From contig CACBGZ010000002.1 of NCBI GenBank assembly GCA_902538915.1, positions 27,329 through 91,328 on the forward strand: a stretch of 64,000 nucleotides of DNA, read 5' to 3'. The notes beneath the pieces were generated by a model. It saw nothing but the letters and a program-made list of their open reading frames with translations, did not search any database and had not been told where the DNA came from. The DNA is from an uncultured Pelagibacteraceae bacterium. Lineage in GTDB: Bacteria; Pseudomonadota; Alphaproteobacteria; Pelagibacterales; Pelagibacteraceae. The position numbers were made by a program, and so were the translations under genes. Positions 1 through 8,981 of this stretch are shown here, piece by piece (the stretch's first letter is position 1; every line of letters starts with the position of its first letter).

Positions 1-1664
1 ATTCTATTTTTAAAATTATCAACTGAGTATGGGGGATTTGCTACAATTATATCAAACACTTGATTATTTTGATCGCTCTTTTCAGATTTTAATAATTTTT
101 TATAATCATGGTTATAGAATGGAAGTAAACCATCGGTGCAAAAAGTATTTGCATCACCATCTCCATTGAGAAATGAATTTACTTTTGTTGTTTTTGCTAG
201 TCTGTAATCTTTTTCAATTGCATAAACATATTCATTGCACCATTTATAATTCTTTTTATTCTGAGTGAAATTATCAACAGCAGTTTTTCCTCCCTCAATC
301 TCTTTAATGTTTAACTCATCAATTACTTTTTGAATTAATGAAATCATTTCAGTAATAAAATGACCACTACCTGATGCATAATCAATTACATAAGGTAAGA
401 AATTTATATCCTTATTTTTATTCTTATTTTTAATAATATTTTCAATAGGAATACTATTACAAATAAAAGATGCTAAAGGTATTGGCGTAAAAAATTGTCC
501 AGATTCTTGTTTAATCCCTGTATCTAAAATTTTTTCAAAAAAGTCACCAAGATATTGATGCTTTGTACTGTATTTAAGTTTATAAGTTTGTAAAAGTTGA
601 ACAATTGATTTTACAATAAATGCATTTTCTTCAAAAGTTTTTTTGTTAAAAATTTCTTTGAATTCAAATTCATTAGAAACAATTGATGTATTTTCATTTA
701 ATTTAAGGTACTTTTTGAAGCTATTTAAATTCTTAAAATCATCTTCAATTAAATTATTTTTACTATCAAAAATATCAACATTTAAATAATTTTTTGTGCC
801 TTTTATATAAAGATCTTTTAATCTTTTAATAAACGAAGTGTAGTCGTCACTTTCTAACCACTGAAAATCTAAAGATTTTTTAAAGTTTTGATCCTCATCA
901 AAAATTTTACAAATAAATAAATTAAAAATCTTATTAAATGCATTTGTTTTATCAGAAACAATATTCCTCCTTAATATTTCAGCAAATTGGTTAAAAATGT
1001 AACCACCATCATCTGAATTTATATCCCTTAAATCACTATAGTCTAATCTTTCTATACCTAGTTCGTAAGGTTTTTTACCCTCTTCAAATAAACCTTTAGA
1101 TATAAAAATTTTGTCCCATTTTTCGTATAAATCTTTCAAATTTTTTGAGGATGACATTTCTTTGGTTGGAAGAAAATAATCGTATTGTCTTTGAATAGTG
1201 TCTTTTTCAAATTTTGATGTATAAATAGAAACAATCTTAGTATCTTTTTCATTTAAAAAATAACTGAGTAATTGGTTTTTCTTCCAATCAGTTGTTGTTT
1301 TTTCTTTTGAATTATTAAACTCTTTACCAAAAGTCTTACAATCAATTAAGGCCCAAGATTTTTTTTTATTGTCTAAAATTTGTACATCACAATAACCAGC
1401 GCCAGCATTATGCCCAAGAGAAAAAGGTTTTTCTAAAACTATATTCTCACTGTTATAGCCAATATTTAGTAGTTTAATTACAAATTCTAAAACAACTAAA
1501 TTTTCCTGTTTTTCTTTTAAATCATTTATTGTCTTTCGGTGAATTTTTATATCACCATAATCAATTACGAAATCTTCTGAAACATATATTTTATTTTTTC
1601 CTTTTGAGAATAAATAAGAATTCTCTTTTTCTTTAAAATTTAATAAAGATAAATATTTTTTCAT
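1..1664 (-). CDS. N6-adenine DNA methyltransferase / type I or IIG restriction-modification-like protein (C-terminal part lies beyond the window edge)
   Basis: Manual minus-strand translation from ATG at 1664 (MKKYLSLLNFKEKENSYLFSKGKNKIYVSEDFVIDYGDIK...). Contains SGQFFTPIPLASFI, VIDYASGSGHF and IIVANPPYSV, the motifs of N6_Mtase-family enzymes. Not in the ORF track because it is open at the edge. Confidence 0.85.
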   Translation of the reverse strand, partial: MKKYLSLLNFKEKENSYLFSKGKNKIYVSEDFVIDYGDIKIHRKTINDLKEKQENLVVLEFVIKLLNIGYNSENIVLEKPFSLGHNAGAGYCDVQILDNKKKSWALIDCKTFGKEFNNSKEKTTTDWKKNQLLSYFLNEKDTKIVSIYTSKFEKDTIQRQYDYFLPTKEMSSSKNLKDLYEKWDKIFISKGLFEEGKKPYELGIERLDYSDLRDINSDDGGYIFNQFAEILRRNIVSDKTNAFNKIFNLFICKIFDEDQNFKKSLDFQWLESDDYTSFIKRLKDLYIKGTKNYLNVDIFDSKNNLIEDDFKNLNSFKKYLKLNENTSIVSNEFEFKEIFNKKTFEENAFIVKSIVQLLQTYKLKYSTKHQYLGDFFEKILDTGIKQESGQFFTPIPLASFICNSIPIENIIKNKNKNKDINFLPYVIDYASGSGHFITEMISLIQKVIDELNIKEIEGGKTAVDNFTQNKKNYKWCNEYVYAIEKDYRLAKTTKVNSFLNGDGDANTFCTDGLLPFYNHDYKKLLKSEKSDQNNQVFDIIVANPPYSVDNFKNR

Positions 1665-1836
1665 TTATTAACCATATATTTTTATCCCTACAGCTTCTAG
1701 TGTACTTCTAGTTTGAGAGAATTTACTAACCATATTTTTCAATAAAAATAAGTGTGAGTTTTTAAAAGTGTAAGATTTTGTGATTTTAAGATTGTATGAG
1801 ACTACCAGAGACTAACTAAATTGTGAATCCTCTGCC

Positions 1837-1875
1837 TTTTAAGTCCTTTGTGTCTACCAATTTCACCACGAGGGC
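1837..1875 (-). pseudogene. tRNA-Leu(UAA) 5'-half fragment (39 nt), probable attachment-site remnant
   Basis: Reverse complement reads GCCCTCGTGGTGAAATTGGTAGACACAAAGGACTTAAAA: acceptor 5' strand, D-arm and anticodon loop with TAA of tRNA-Leu. Similarity stops at the end of the anticodon loop; no 3' half follows. Confidence 0.75.
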
Positions 1876-1969
1876 ATCTGTTATTTTCATGAGTGTTTAT
1901 GCTAATATTTATAATTTAACAAGATGAATAAGTAAATTTTTTTATACTACTAATTATCATTAGTATAAA

Positions 1970-2662
1970 TTATAAATTGTAAACTTTTGCCAATATCTCT
2001 CTTTTTTCATAATCATTAACTCGACCCAAAATATCAAAAAAAATAATTTTTAACGCATTCTTATAATGTTGAGATTTTTTTTCATTTCCTACATTGGTAA
2101 AATTAAATGAAGAAAGTTTAATTTCTGACTCATTAGGTATTGAAGAAATTTTAATAAATGCTTTTCCATTCATTATATGACTACTCAAAATTAAAAAATT
2201 TATATCCCTTACCTTTTTAGGCCAGACTTTGTCAGGCGTCTTACTATTAAGCTTTTCTGCTATACCAATATTGTCCTGAAAAGTGACTTCAATTTTTTCT
2301 TTTTTTTCAATCTCAGACGCAATTTTTTTTTCAATAATTTCTAAATAGAATTCTGGGTTTTCTATTTTTAACTCATTAATTATAACGAGACTTTTAAAAA
2401 GATATGAATTCAAGTCTAAATTAAAAAAAATTTTATCTGCTTTAAAAGTGTTATTATAAAATTTAGTATTATTATTACGTACTTTTAGTCCATATACAGT
2501 TATTGAACCTGGAAAATTATATTTAAATTCATCAAAATTTATCTCTCTTTCTAACCAATTAGATAATTTATAATAAACATATTTCTCTACAATTTTTTCA
2601 TTAAAAGATATTGTTAAAATTAAGAAAAACACAGTAACAAAAAACCAGTTTATTTTTTTCAT
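1970..2662 (-). CDS. AsmA/DUF748-like membrane-anchored protein
   Basis: 230 aa ORF; N-terminal TM followed by a LEREINFDEFKYNFPGSITVYGLKVRN-type repeat typical of AsmA-like proteins. Confidence 0.5.
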   Translation of the reverse strand: MKKINWFFVTVFFLILTISFNEKIVEKYVYYKLSNWLEREINFDEFKYNFPGSITVYGLKVRNNNTKFYNNTFKADKIFFNLDLNSYLFKSLVIINELKIENPEFYLEIIEKKIASEIEKKEKIEVTFQDNIGIAEKLNSKTPDKVWPKKVRDINFLILSSHIMNGKAFIKISSIPNESEIKLSSFNFTNVGNEKKSQHYKNALKIIFFDILGRVNDYEKREILAKVYNL

Positions 2663-2842
2663 ACCTAATAATTTAAATTATAACAGAATGAATTTTATAA
2701 ATATTTTTCACAACAATTAATCATTAATTCCTCATAAAAATTAGAGAAATGAGTGTTAAAATTTAAAACATTACAGTTGAAATGTCTAGGTAGGACAAAA
2801 TTCATGATGAATAAATATCTCAAATAATTATGATAATATTTA

Positions 2843-3052
2843 ATGAAAAAAAATATTGTTAAATCTCACTTAAAAAAAAAGTACCAGGCAAAGCTTGCTT
2901 TATCAATCAGCCTATTTATTGTGCTTTTAACTGCAACTGGATACCTCTTTAATTCTAAAGAAGTAATTTTTCTATTCTATATTTCTTGTTTTGTATTTTT
3001 TTACAATTTGGTAATCCAATTTTTATTAGAAAGGTTTGATATTAAATCATGA
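2843..3052 (+). CDS. small membrane protein (2 TM), hypothetical
   Basis: 69 aa ORF with two hydrophobic segments. Confidence 0.5.
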   Translation: MKKNIVKSHLKKKYQAKLALSISLFIVLLTATGYLFNSKEVIFLFYISCFVFFYNLVIQFLLERFDIKS

Positions 3053-3180
3053 TAAAAACACTTGTTAAATTAAAGATATTAAAATTAATACTAATTGGTG
3101 GGGTATCAACTGCCTATGTTTTTAAAAAATACTGTGATGAAAAAAATGAAGTTAAAAGTAAAAAAGAAAAAAACTTTTAA
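3049..3180 (+). CDS. 43-aa small membrane protein, hypothetical
   Basis: ATG overlaps the preceding stop (ATGA); translation MIKTLVKLKILKLILIGGVSTAYVFKKYCDEKNEVKSKKEKNF*. Confidence 0.45.
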   Translation: MIKTLVKLKILKLILIGGVSTAYVFKKYCDEKNEVKSKKEKNF

Positions 3181-3566
3181 ATTAAAAGAAATACCAAACA
3201 AATCATTTGGACAAAATTAATTACTACAGATATAAAGTGTGAATATTTAAATTTCTTATCCTGTTTTTCGTCTCTATATTTATTAATTAATGGCATTAAT
3301 AAATAGTTTGATGTGGCGAATAAGATTGTGATCAATAAGATTAGATAAAAATCGATACCTAATTTACTTAAAAATAAAAATGTTAGTAGGACAACAAAGC
3401 TAATCGCTAGATTAACATTATAGTAAAAAGGAAATATTCGTCTAATAAACTTTCGAGCATTATCTTCATCTAGAGTAGTGAATACTACTGGAGCAATCAC
3501 AAACGAGAAAAATAACATTATCCCTAAAATCATTGCTATTAAATAAATACTAAGTTGTTCAATCAT
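3177..3566 (-). CDS. DUF4149-like membrane protein
   Basis: 129 aa, four hydrophobic segments; FFSFVIAPVVFTTLDEDNARKFIRRIFPFYY resembles the DUF4149/TMEM205 family. Confidence 0.6.
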   Translation of the reverse strand: MIEQLSIYLIAMILGIMLFFSFVIAPVVFTTLDEDNARKFIRRIFPFYYNVNLAISFVVLLTFLFLSKLGIDFYLILLITILFATSNYLLMPLINKYRDEKQDKKFKYSHFISVVINFVQMICLVFLLI

Positions 3567-3636
3567 AATTTAATTTTCAATTGAATTTTCTTCTTTCATT
3601 ATTATTAGTCTTCCATGATGAGCAGTATTAAATCTT

Positions 3637-4617
3637 TTAATCTCTATCATAAACTTTTTCTCTCCAAATAGATCTTTTTTCCTCAAGGTGGATATTCTCA
3701 TCTTTTTTCTTTGTGTGCCTGATATTCGTTTCAAATGATAAAGAAGAAGGAAGTAGCTGATAATTTTTATCTATAAAATTTAATATAGACGAATAGGACG
3801 GATAAAAGTCTTTTTTTTCGTCAAAATTACTAAATTTCTTGTATTTTCTTGAAAATAAACCATTGCCATCATCATAAAATCTTTCTGTGGTTAAACCATA
3901 TTTTTCATAAGGATAATAATTTAGATCATCTTTATTTATATGATTTACCCAACTGGCATAAGTCCAATATTCACCAAAAGAACCATATATATTTGCAGCT
4001 TTTATTACTAACTCAATCCAATTTTGATCTGATTTGAAATGATCTTTAAATTTTAACTTAAGACTTTTTAAATACTTTTTATTAAAAACCATATGATGTG
4101 AAGTAAATGTTCCTCTGACGTCCTCAACAGGATTTATTTCCAATATATTGGTAATTAAATTTTTCCATGAATTTAAAATATCTTGATTTCCATATGATTT
4201 ATCCTGTAATAAAGCAAACTTTTCCTTTTTTTTATCAAGTATAGGCCATGATCTTACTGGTAATAAATCTGCATCCCATATTAAAAAAACATCGTCTAAT
4301 TCATCTATAATATCACTAGCTCCTAATTTAATAATCTGTTGATACAACCATCCAGGAGAGTAATTAGGTTTGTTTTGAGTAATTTGAGAAACGATATCTT
4401 TTTTTGTTAAACCATATTTATTTAAAAAAAAATTATCCTCATCCAGCAATGTTAAATTTTCAATATCCCAAGAATTAGATTTATCTTTAAAAATTTTTAT
4501 CTCATGATCCGATGTTACGACATAAATTTGTTTAGGTTTATATTTTTGAGAAATTCCCTCGAGAACTGATCTTGTACTCCAATTCACATGGTGAATTGGA
4601 ATCACAAATTGGTACAT
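3637..4617 (-). CDS. DUF6492-family (glycosyltransferase-like) protein
   Basis: MYQFVIPIHHVNWSTRSVLEGI..., PGWLYQQIIKLGASDI, VFLIWDADLLPVR (DxD-like). Confidence 0.6.
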   Translation of the reverse strand: MYQFVIPIHHVNWSTRSVLEGISQKYKPKQIYVVTSDHEIKIFKDKSNSWDIENLTLLDEDNFFLNKYGLTKKDIVSQITQNKPNYSPGWLYQQIIKLGASDIIDELDDVFLIWDADLLPVRSWPILDKKKEKFALLQDKSYGNQDILNSWKNLITNILEINPVEDVRGTFTSHHMVFNKKYLKSLKLKFKDHFKSDQNWIELVIKAANIYGSFGEYWTYASWVNHINKDDLNYYPYEKYGLTTERFYDDGNGLFSRKYKKFSNFDEKKDFYPSYSSILNFIDKNYQLLPSSLSFETNIRHTKKKDENIHLEEKRSIWREKVYDRD

Positions 4618-4621
4618 TTTA

Positions 4622-6247
4622 TTAATTTAATTTCGCTTCTTTTTCTATATTTTCATCTGCTTTAAAAACAGTGACTGGATCTTCAAGACCTGCGTCTGAA
4701 CAAAGAGGTTCAACACCCAATCCTTTTCTAGGGTATTTTAAAACTACTTGTTTATATTCTTGTATGATTTCTTTTAATTCAGGTTTTGTTAAATCATTAA
4801 TATATTTACATTTTCCGATAGCAATTGGAACTGGAATAGCTAGGTTGCCTCCTCTTTTTTGAAGTATCTTATCAAAACCTTCATTCATGCATTTTTCGTC
4901 TAACAATATGTCATGCCATAAACTTAATTCATATTCACTAAATAATTTTAAAATTCTATGCAAATCTTTTTCACTTAACCAGCCTCTTTTATAAGACATA
5001 AAAGAGCTTAAGGTCATTTCAACACTAATGGCATGACCATGTAATAATCCTGCTTTAAGTTCAAAGTTTGCACTTAATCCATGGCCAAATGCATGATCTC
5101 TGATGCTGTGAACTTCGTGTAAATTATCATATTCACTCTCAACATAGCTCTTTAAAGACAGTCCAATAATTTTTTTTGATTTAGATACTATTTCATCTTG
5201 AGAATTACAATTTATTGTACCAAAGTGAGTTTTCATCAAATCAAGTCCTGTATCCTCAAGTAAAGTAAATAATTCTTCGTCTCTAATAACTGCCATTTTA
5301 TGAATTTCCGCAATCCCGTGTCTAACCCAAGAAGTTTTTAAACTTTTAAAGAATGATCGATCAGATATATTTAGCACTGGAGCATGAAAAGAGCCTAAGA
5401 GGTTTTTAAATCCACCAGCATCACAACATGATCTTGGACTGGGTCCACTATCTATTGCACTAACAACTGATGTTGATAACATTATATACGGAGTACTTCG
5501 ATGATAAATAGATGCAGCAAAAGCTCCAATATCTCCAATAACTCCTCCTCCAACTATTAAAATAGGTTCATTTCTATTTACACCTAATTTTCTAAAATCC
5601 TCTACTATTTTTTCCACATTTTTAATATGCTTATCAACCTCCATAGCTCTATAAACCAATTTCTCTAATATAATAGAATGATGATTAAAATAATTTTCGA
5701 TTTTTAATCCATAGTTATCCTCAATATTTTGATCTATTAAACAAACACATCTTCCAAATGATTTGTAATTATCTCTTAAGAGGTGATTATCGACATTTAA
5801 GGTGTCCTCTTCCACTTTAATTGAAGTAAATGTATTCAAGTTCATTGTTGCTTCTATTTGTTGATAATCATTCGAGCTAACAACATGTCCATTTGAATTT
5901 CTATAACTGGAAGTTGGATACAAAGCTAAGGGATTTTTCTGCTCATAATTTAAAATAAGCTGTTTATAAAAATCATGTTTGGAGCTATTAAGTAAATTTG
6001 AAATTAATTTAGAGTTTCCAAACTCTGTATCGCTAATACTTGAAGATAAAAAATTTAAATTTTTTGATAAATTTTTATTAAAGGGTAAAACTAAATGTGA
6101 AAGTTCAAGAAAAAATCTTTCAGTTGTTAAATTTAGAGAAGTTTTTAAAATTCTTAAATGAGGTAGTGAGGAAATAGCATTTAATTTTGAAAACTCATTT
6201 GCTATTCTTTCATCATAGGGATTTATTTCTGTAAGATCTATCAACAA
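4622..6247 (-). CDS. sugar phosphate cyclase, 2-epi-5-epi-valiolone synthase (EEVS)-like, with N-terminal extension
   Basis: DHQ-synthase fold motifs GGGVIGDIGAFAASIYHRSTPYIMLSTSVVSAIDSGPSPRSCCDAGGFKNLLGSFHAP, RHGIAEIHKMAVIRDEELF, HAFGHGLSANFELKAGLLHGHA, LSLWHDILLDE. The DxGPSPRxCCD segment is EEVS-like rather than DHQS-like (VGGKT). Start is TTG and uncertain. Confidence 0.75.
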   Translation of the reverse strand: MLIDLTEINPYDERIANEFSKLNAISSLPHLRILKTSLNLTTERFFLELSHLVLPFNKNLSKNLNFLSSSISDTEFGNSKLISNLLNSSKHDFYKQLILNYEQKNPLALYPTSSYRNSNGHVVSSNDYQQIEATMNLNTFTSIKVEEDTLNVDNHLLRDNYKSFGRCVCLIDQNIEDNYGLKIENYFNHHSIILEKLVYRAMEVDKHIKNVEKIVEDFRKLGVNRNEPILIVGGGVIGDIGAFAASIYHRSTPYIMLSTSVVSAIDSGPSPRSCCDAGGFKNLLGSFHAPVLNISDRSFFKSLKTSWVRHGIAEIHKMAVIRDEELFTLLEDTGLDLMKTHFGTINCNSQDEIVSKSKKIIGLSLKSYVESEYDNLHEVHSIRDHAFGHGLSANFELKAGLLHGHAISVEMTLSSFMSYKRGWLSEKDLHRILKLFSEYELSLWHDILLDEKCMNEGFDKILQKRGGNLAIPVPIAIGKCKYINDLTKPELKEIIQEYKQVVLKYPRKGLGVEPLCSDAGLEDPVTVFKADENIEKEAKLN

Positions 6248-6489
6248 ATTTTCAAAATAATTGTTATTTACAAAATTTTCTATTAAATCTTTATTAATTA
6301 CAAAATTTTTTTTTACCTAAAATAAAATGTTCTGAAAATTTATTAATCGAACTTAAAATCACAAATCTTATTTAAAATATATAAAATTTTAGTCAAACTG
6401 CACTATGTCTCATGTTTGTATATCTCAACTCACAAATTCGTCCTCTACTAGAAATTATTAATAGTTAATAATATTTTGATTGATTAGTA

Positions 6490-7698
6490 TTACTCTTTTA
6501 CACTACCAGCTGTTAGACCACTGACTAAATATTTTTCAAAATATATGAAAATAAAAAGTACAGGTAAAGTTACAATTACTGAACCTGCCATTAAGTATTG
6601 ACGCGGTGTTTCTGCATCCCCGCTTAGATATTGAATGGCTCTTGATAAGGTAAATGATTTAGGACTATCCAAAAACATCAAAGAAAAAAGGAATTCATTC
6701 CAAGCAATCATAAATACATAAAGTGCAACGGATGCAATAGCTGGCAAACTTAAAGGAATAATAATCTTTAAAATTATGCCAAACCAATTTTGACCATCCA
6801 TAATACCGGCATCTTCAATTTCTTTTGGAATACTTTTAAAATAACCTTGCAACATATAAATAGCAACCGGCAAGGTTGTGGCCGTATAAACAATCAATAG
6901 ACCAAAGATTGAGTTTCTTAATCCCAGTTGACTAAACACAGTATATAAAGGGATCACTAAAACAATAGCTGGAAACATGTAAATAATTAAGATCGAAGTT
7001 GATAAAAAGTTTTTGCCAAAGAAATTTAATCTAGCAACAGCATAAGCCGCTGGTATTGCAAATAACAATGTGACAATAACAGTTCCGATAGAAACTACTG
7101 AGCTAATTAAGATGTATCTGCCAAAATTATAAGTTTCAAAGATTACAAAATAAGATTTGAATAACTCAGTTAAACTTTTTGTGAAATCAAGACTAAAGTC
7201 TAAAGGATTAACTAATAAAGCTATTTGAGTTTTAAAACTTGTAACCAACATAATGTAAAACGGAAATAAGATTACAAATGCAAAGAAAACAATGCCAAAT
7301 AAAGTGATAAAATCAAAAATAATTTTTTCAGATATAAAATCTTCCTTTAGAGATTGGATACTGTATTTCTTGAGTTTGTTGGTAAAAAATAAAGTAATTA
7401 AGAAAACTCCAAGAATATACCATAATGGAGATGCTTCATTTAAGTAAAAATATAAAATTGAAGATATAAATGATAATGAAAAAATCTTTATTAAGTGATT
7501 AATCTTATTACCAATTAAGACAAATGCTAAAGATAATAGAATACCAATCAAAAAAATAGGAGTGACGTTTAGATTGGTAAAACTTAAACCTTGCAGTGTA
7601 GCCATGATTTTCCAAATTGACAAAATACATGTCAGAAAAAAAGATGAAATGATCAAAAAAATTGCAAGAGATTTAAATCTCATTAGCCCTCTTTCCAA
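6490..7698 (-). CDS. sugar ABC transporter permease, MalG-type, with extra N-terminal membrane segment
   Basis: EAA-type loop (EDAGIMDGQNWFGIILKIIIPLSLPAIASVALYVFMIAWNEFLFSLMFL). Probable start at the internal Met (about 7683). Confidence 0.9.
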   Translation of the reverse strand: MERGLMRFKSLAIFLIISSFFLTCILSIWKIMATLQGLSFTNLNVTPIFLIGILLSLAFVLIGNKINHLIKIFSLSFISSILYFYLNEASPLWYILGVFLITLFFTNKLKKYSIQSLKEDFISEKIIFDFITLFGIVFFAFVILFPFYIMLVTSFKTQIALLVNPLDFSLDFTKSLTELFKSYFVIFETYNFGRYILISSVVSIGTVIVTLLFAIPAAYAVARLNFFGKNFLSTSILIIYMFPAIVLVIPLYTVFSQLGLRNSIFGLLIVYTATTLPVAIYMLQGYFKSIPKEIEDAGIMDGQNWFGIILKIIIPLSLPAIASVALYVFMIAWNEFLFSLMFLDSPKSFTLSRAIQYLSGDAETPRQYLMAGSVIVTLPVLFIFIYFEKYLVSGLTAGSVKE

Positions 7699-8932
7699 TT
7701 AATCTGAAATAAATAATCATAAAACTTAGAAGTAACATGACAATAACTATTGAAACAGCAGAGCCCATCCCAATATCTGATACTGCAAAGCCTTGTTGAT
7801 AAACATTGATAGGTAAAGTTCTTGTACCTGATGCCCCACCGGTTAATAAAAAAATATCTTCAAATTTATTAAAGTTCCAAATAAACCTAATCATGAATAA
7901 AATTGAGATGATGGCTGTAATTTGAGGCAGTGTAATATGGATAAATTTTTGAATTGGACTTGCTCCATCAACTTCCGCTGCTTCATACAAACTTTGTGGT
8001 ATTGCTTGTAATCTTGCTAAAATAAAGAGAAAAGCGAGTGGGAAATAGCGCCAAATTTCAAAAAAGATAACTGTCGTTAATGCCAACCTTAATTTAAATT
8101 CAAATCCTAAAATACTCATTGTTATGTATTTTTGGCCTAATAAATTTATTGGTTGTTCAATAATATTAAAATTCACTAATAATGCATTTAAAGTTCCACT
8201 ATTAGGATCCAATAATAAAGTCCAAGTATAAGCTAAAGCAACTACAGGGCCTACATAAGGAAAAAGTAAAATACCTCGCATATAGGTTCGACCTTGAATG
8301 TTTTGATTAACTAATTGTGCTGCCAAAATTCCAAAGATAATTGCACCTACTGTGCCAAAAAAAGTGAAGTAAAATGTTGTTAAAAGTAATTCAACAAAAT
8401 TATTTTCATAAAAAACTTTTTTAAAATTTTCTAAAGTAAAATTTGTAGTCAGTAGTGGATTATCTGCTTTCCCACTTAAAATTGGTTTTTGAGATTTAAT
8501 TATTTTTTTGTCAATTATTTCACCATTGTTACTCTGAATAATTATCTCAAAATTTTCTCTATATTTTGCCTGCCAATTGCCAAAATTACAAACGATCTTT
8601 TTGGATTGAAAATTACATCTTGGATCAAGATTAATTGGTGAAACATTTGTAGGAAGTTTATCTTGAAACTGTACATTTCTTATTTCTTGAATTAACGAAC
8701 TATTTCGTAATTTATAAATAATTTTTAATTCTGATTGATTTTCTGGAATTGATTTAACAATTTTCTTTGCTCTAGGTTCTGGAATTCTAATATCTTTTAA
8801 TTCAATGTCTTTGAAACTAATCCAAACATTGGCAAATATGGGAAATAATACAATAGCAAAAACTAATAGAACTGCAGGTAAAACTAAAGTGAAAGCAGTT
8901 CTTTTTTCTAATTTTGATAATGAAACACTCAT
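7673..8932 (-). CDS. sugar ABC transporter permease, MalF-type, with DUF11-like periplasmic insert
   Basis: EAA loop (YEAAEVDGASPIQKFIHITLPQI); insert FQDKLPTNVSPINLDPRCNFQSKKIVCNFGNWQAKYRENFEIIIQ. Confidence 0.9.
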   Translation of the reverse strand: MSVSLSKLEKRTAFTLVLPAVLLVFAIVLFPIFANVWISFKDIELKDIRIPEPRAKKIVKSIPENQSELKIIYKLRNSSLIQEIRNVQFQDKLPTNVSPINLDPRCNFQSKKIVCNFGNWQAKYRENFEIIIQSNNGEIIDKKIIKSQKPILSGKADNPLLTTNFTLENFKKVFYENNFVELLLTTFYFTFFGTVGAIIFGILAAQLVNQNIQGRTYMRGILLFPYVGPVVALAYTWTLLLDPNSGTLNALLVNFNIIEQPINLLGQKYITMSILGFEFKLRLALTTVIFFEIWRYFPLAFLFILARLQAIPQSLYEAAEVDGASPIQKFIHITLPQITAIISILFMIRFIWNFNKFEDIFLLTGGASGTRTLPINVYQQGFAVSDIGMGSAVSIVIVMLLLSFMIIYFRLIGKRANEI

Positions 8933-8935
8933 AAT

Positions 8936-8964
8936 AAAAAGCGGATAATAAAATATTATCCGCT
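8936..8964 (-). terminator. terminator-like stem-loop between the binding-protein and permease genes
   Basis: Perfect 11-bp arms agcggataata (8940-8950) and tattatccgct (8954-8964), loop aaa, followed on the minus strand by TTTTT. Confidence 0.7.
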
Positions 8965-8981
8965 CTTTATAAATTTATTAT

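Noticed and set aside
1790-1836. Short direct repeats (gagactacca/gagactaact) beside the tRNA fragment
   Set aside because: Only about 7 matching bases; could be chance, not enough to call integrase arm sites or an att repeat.
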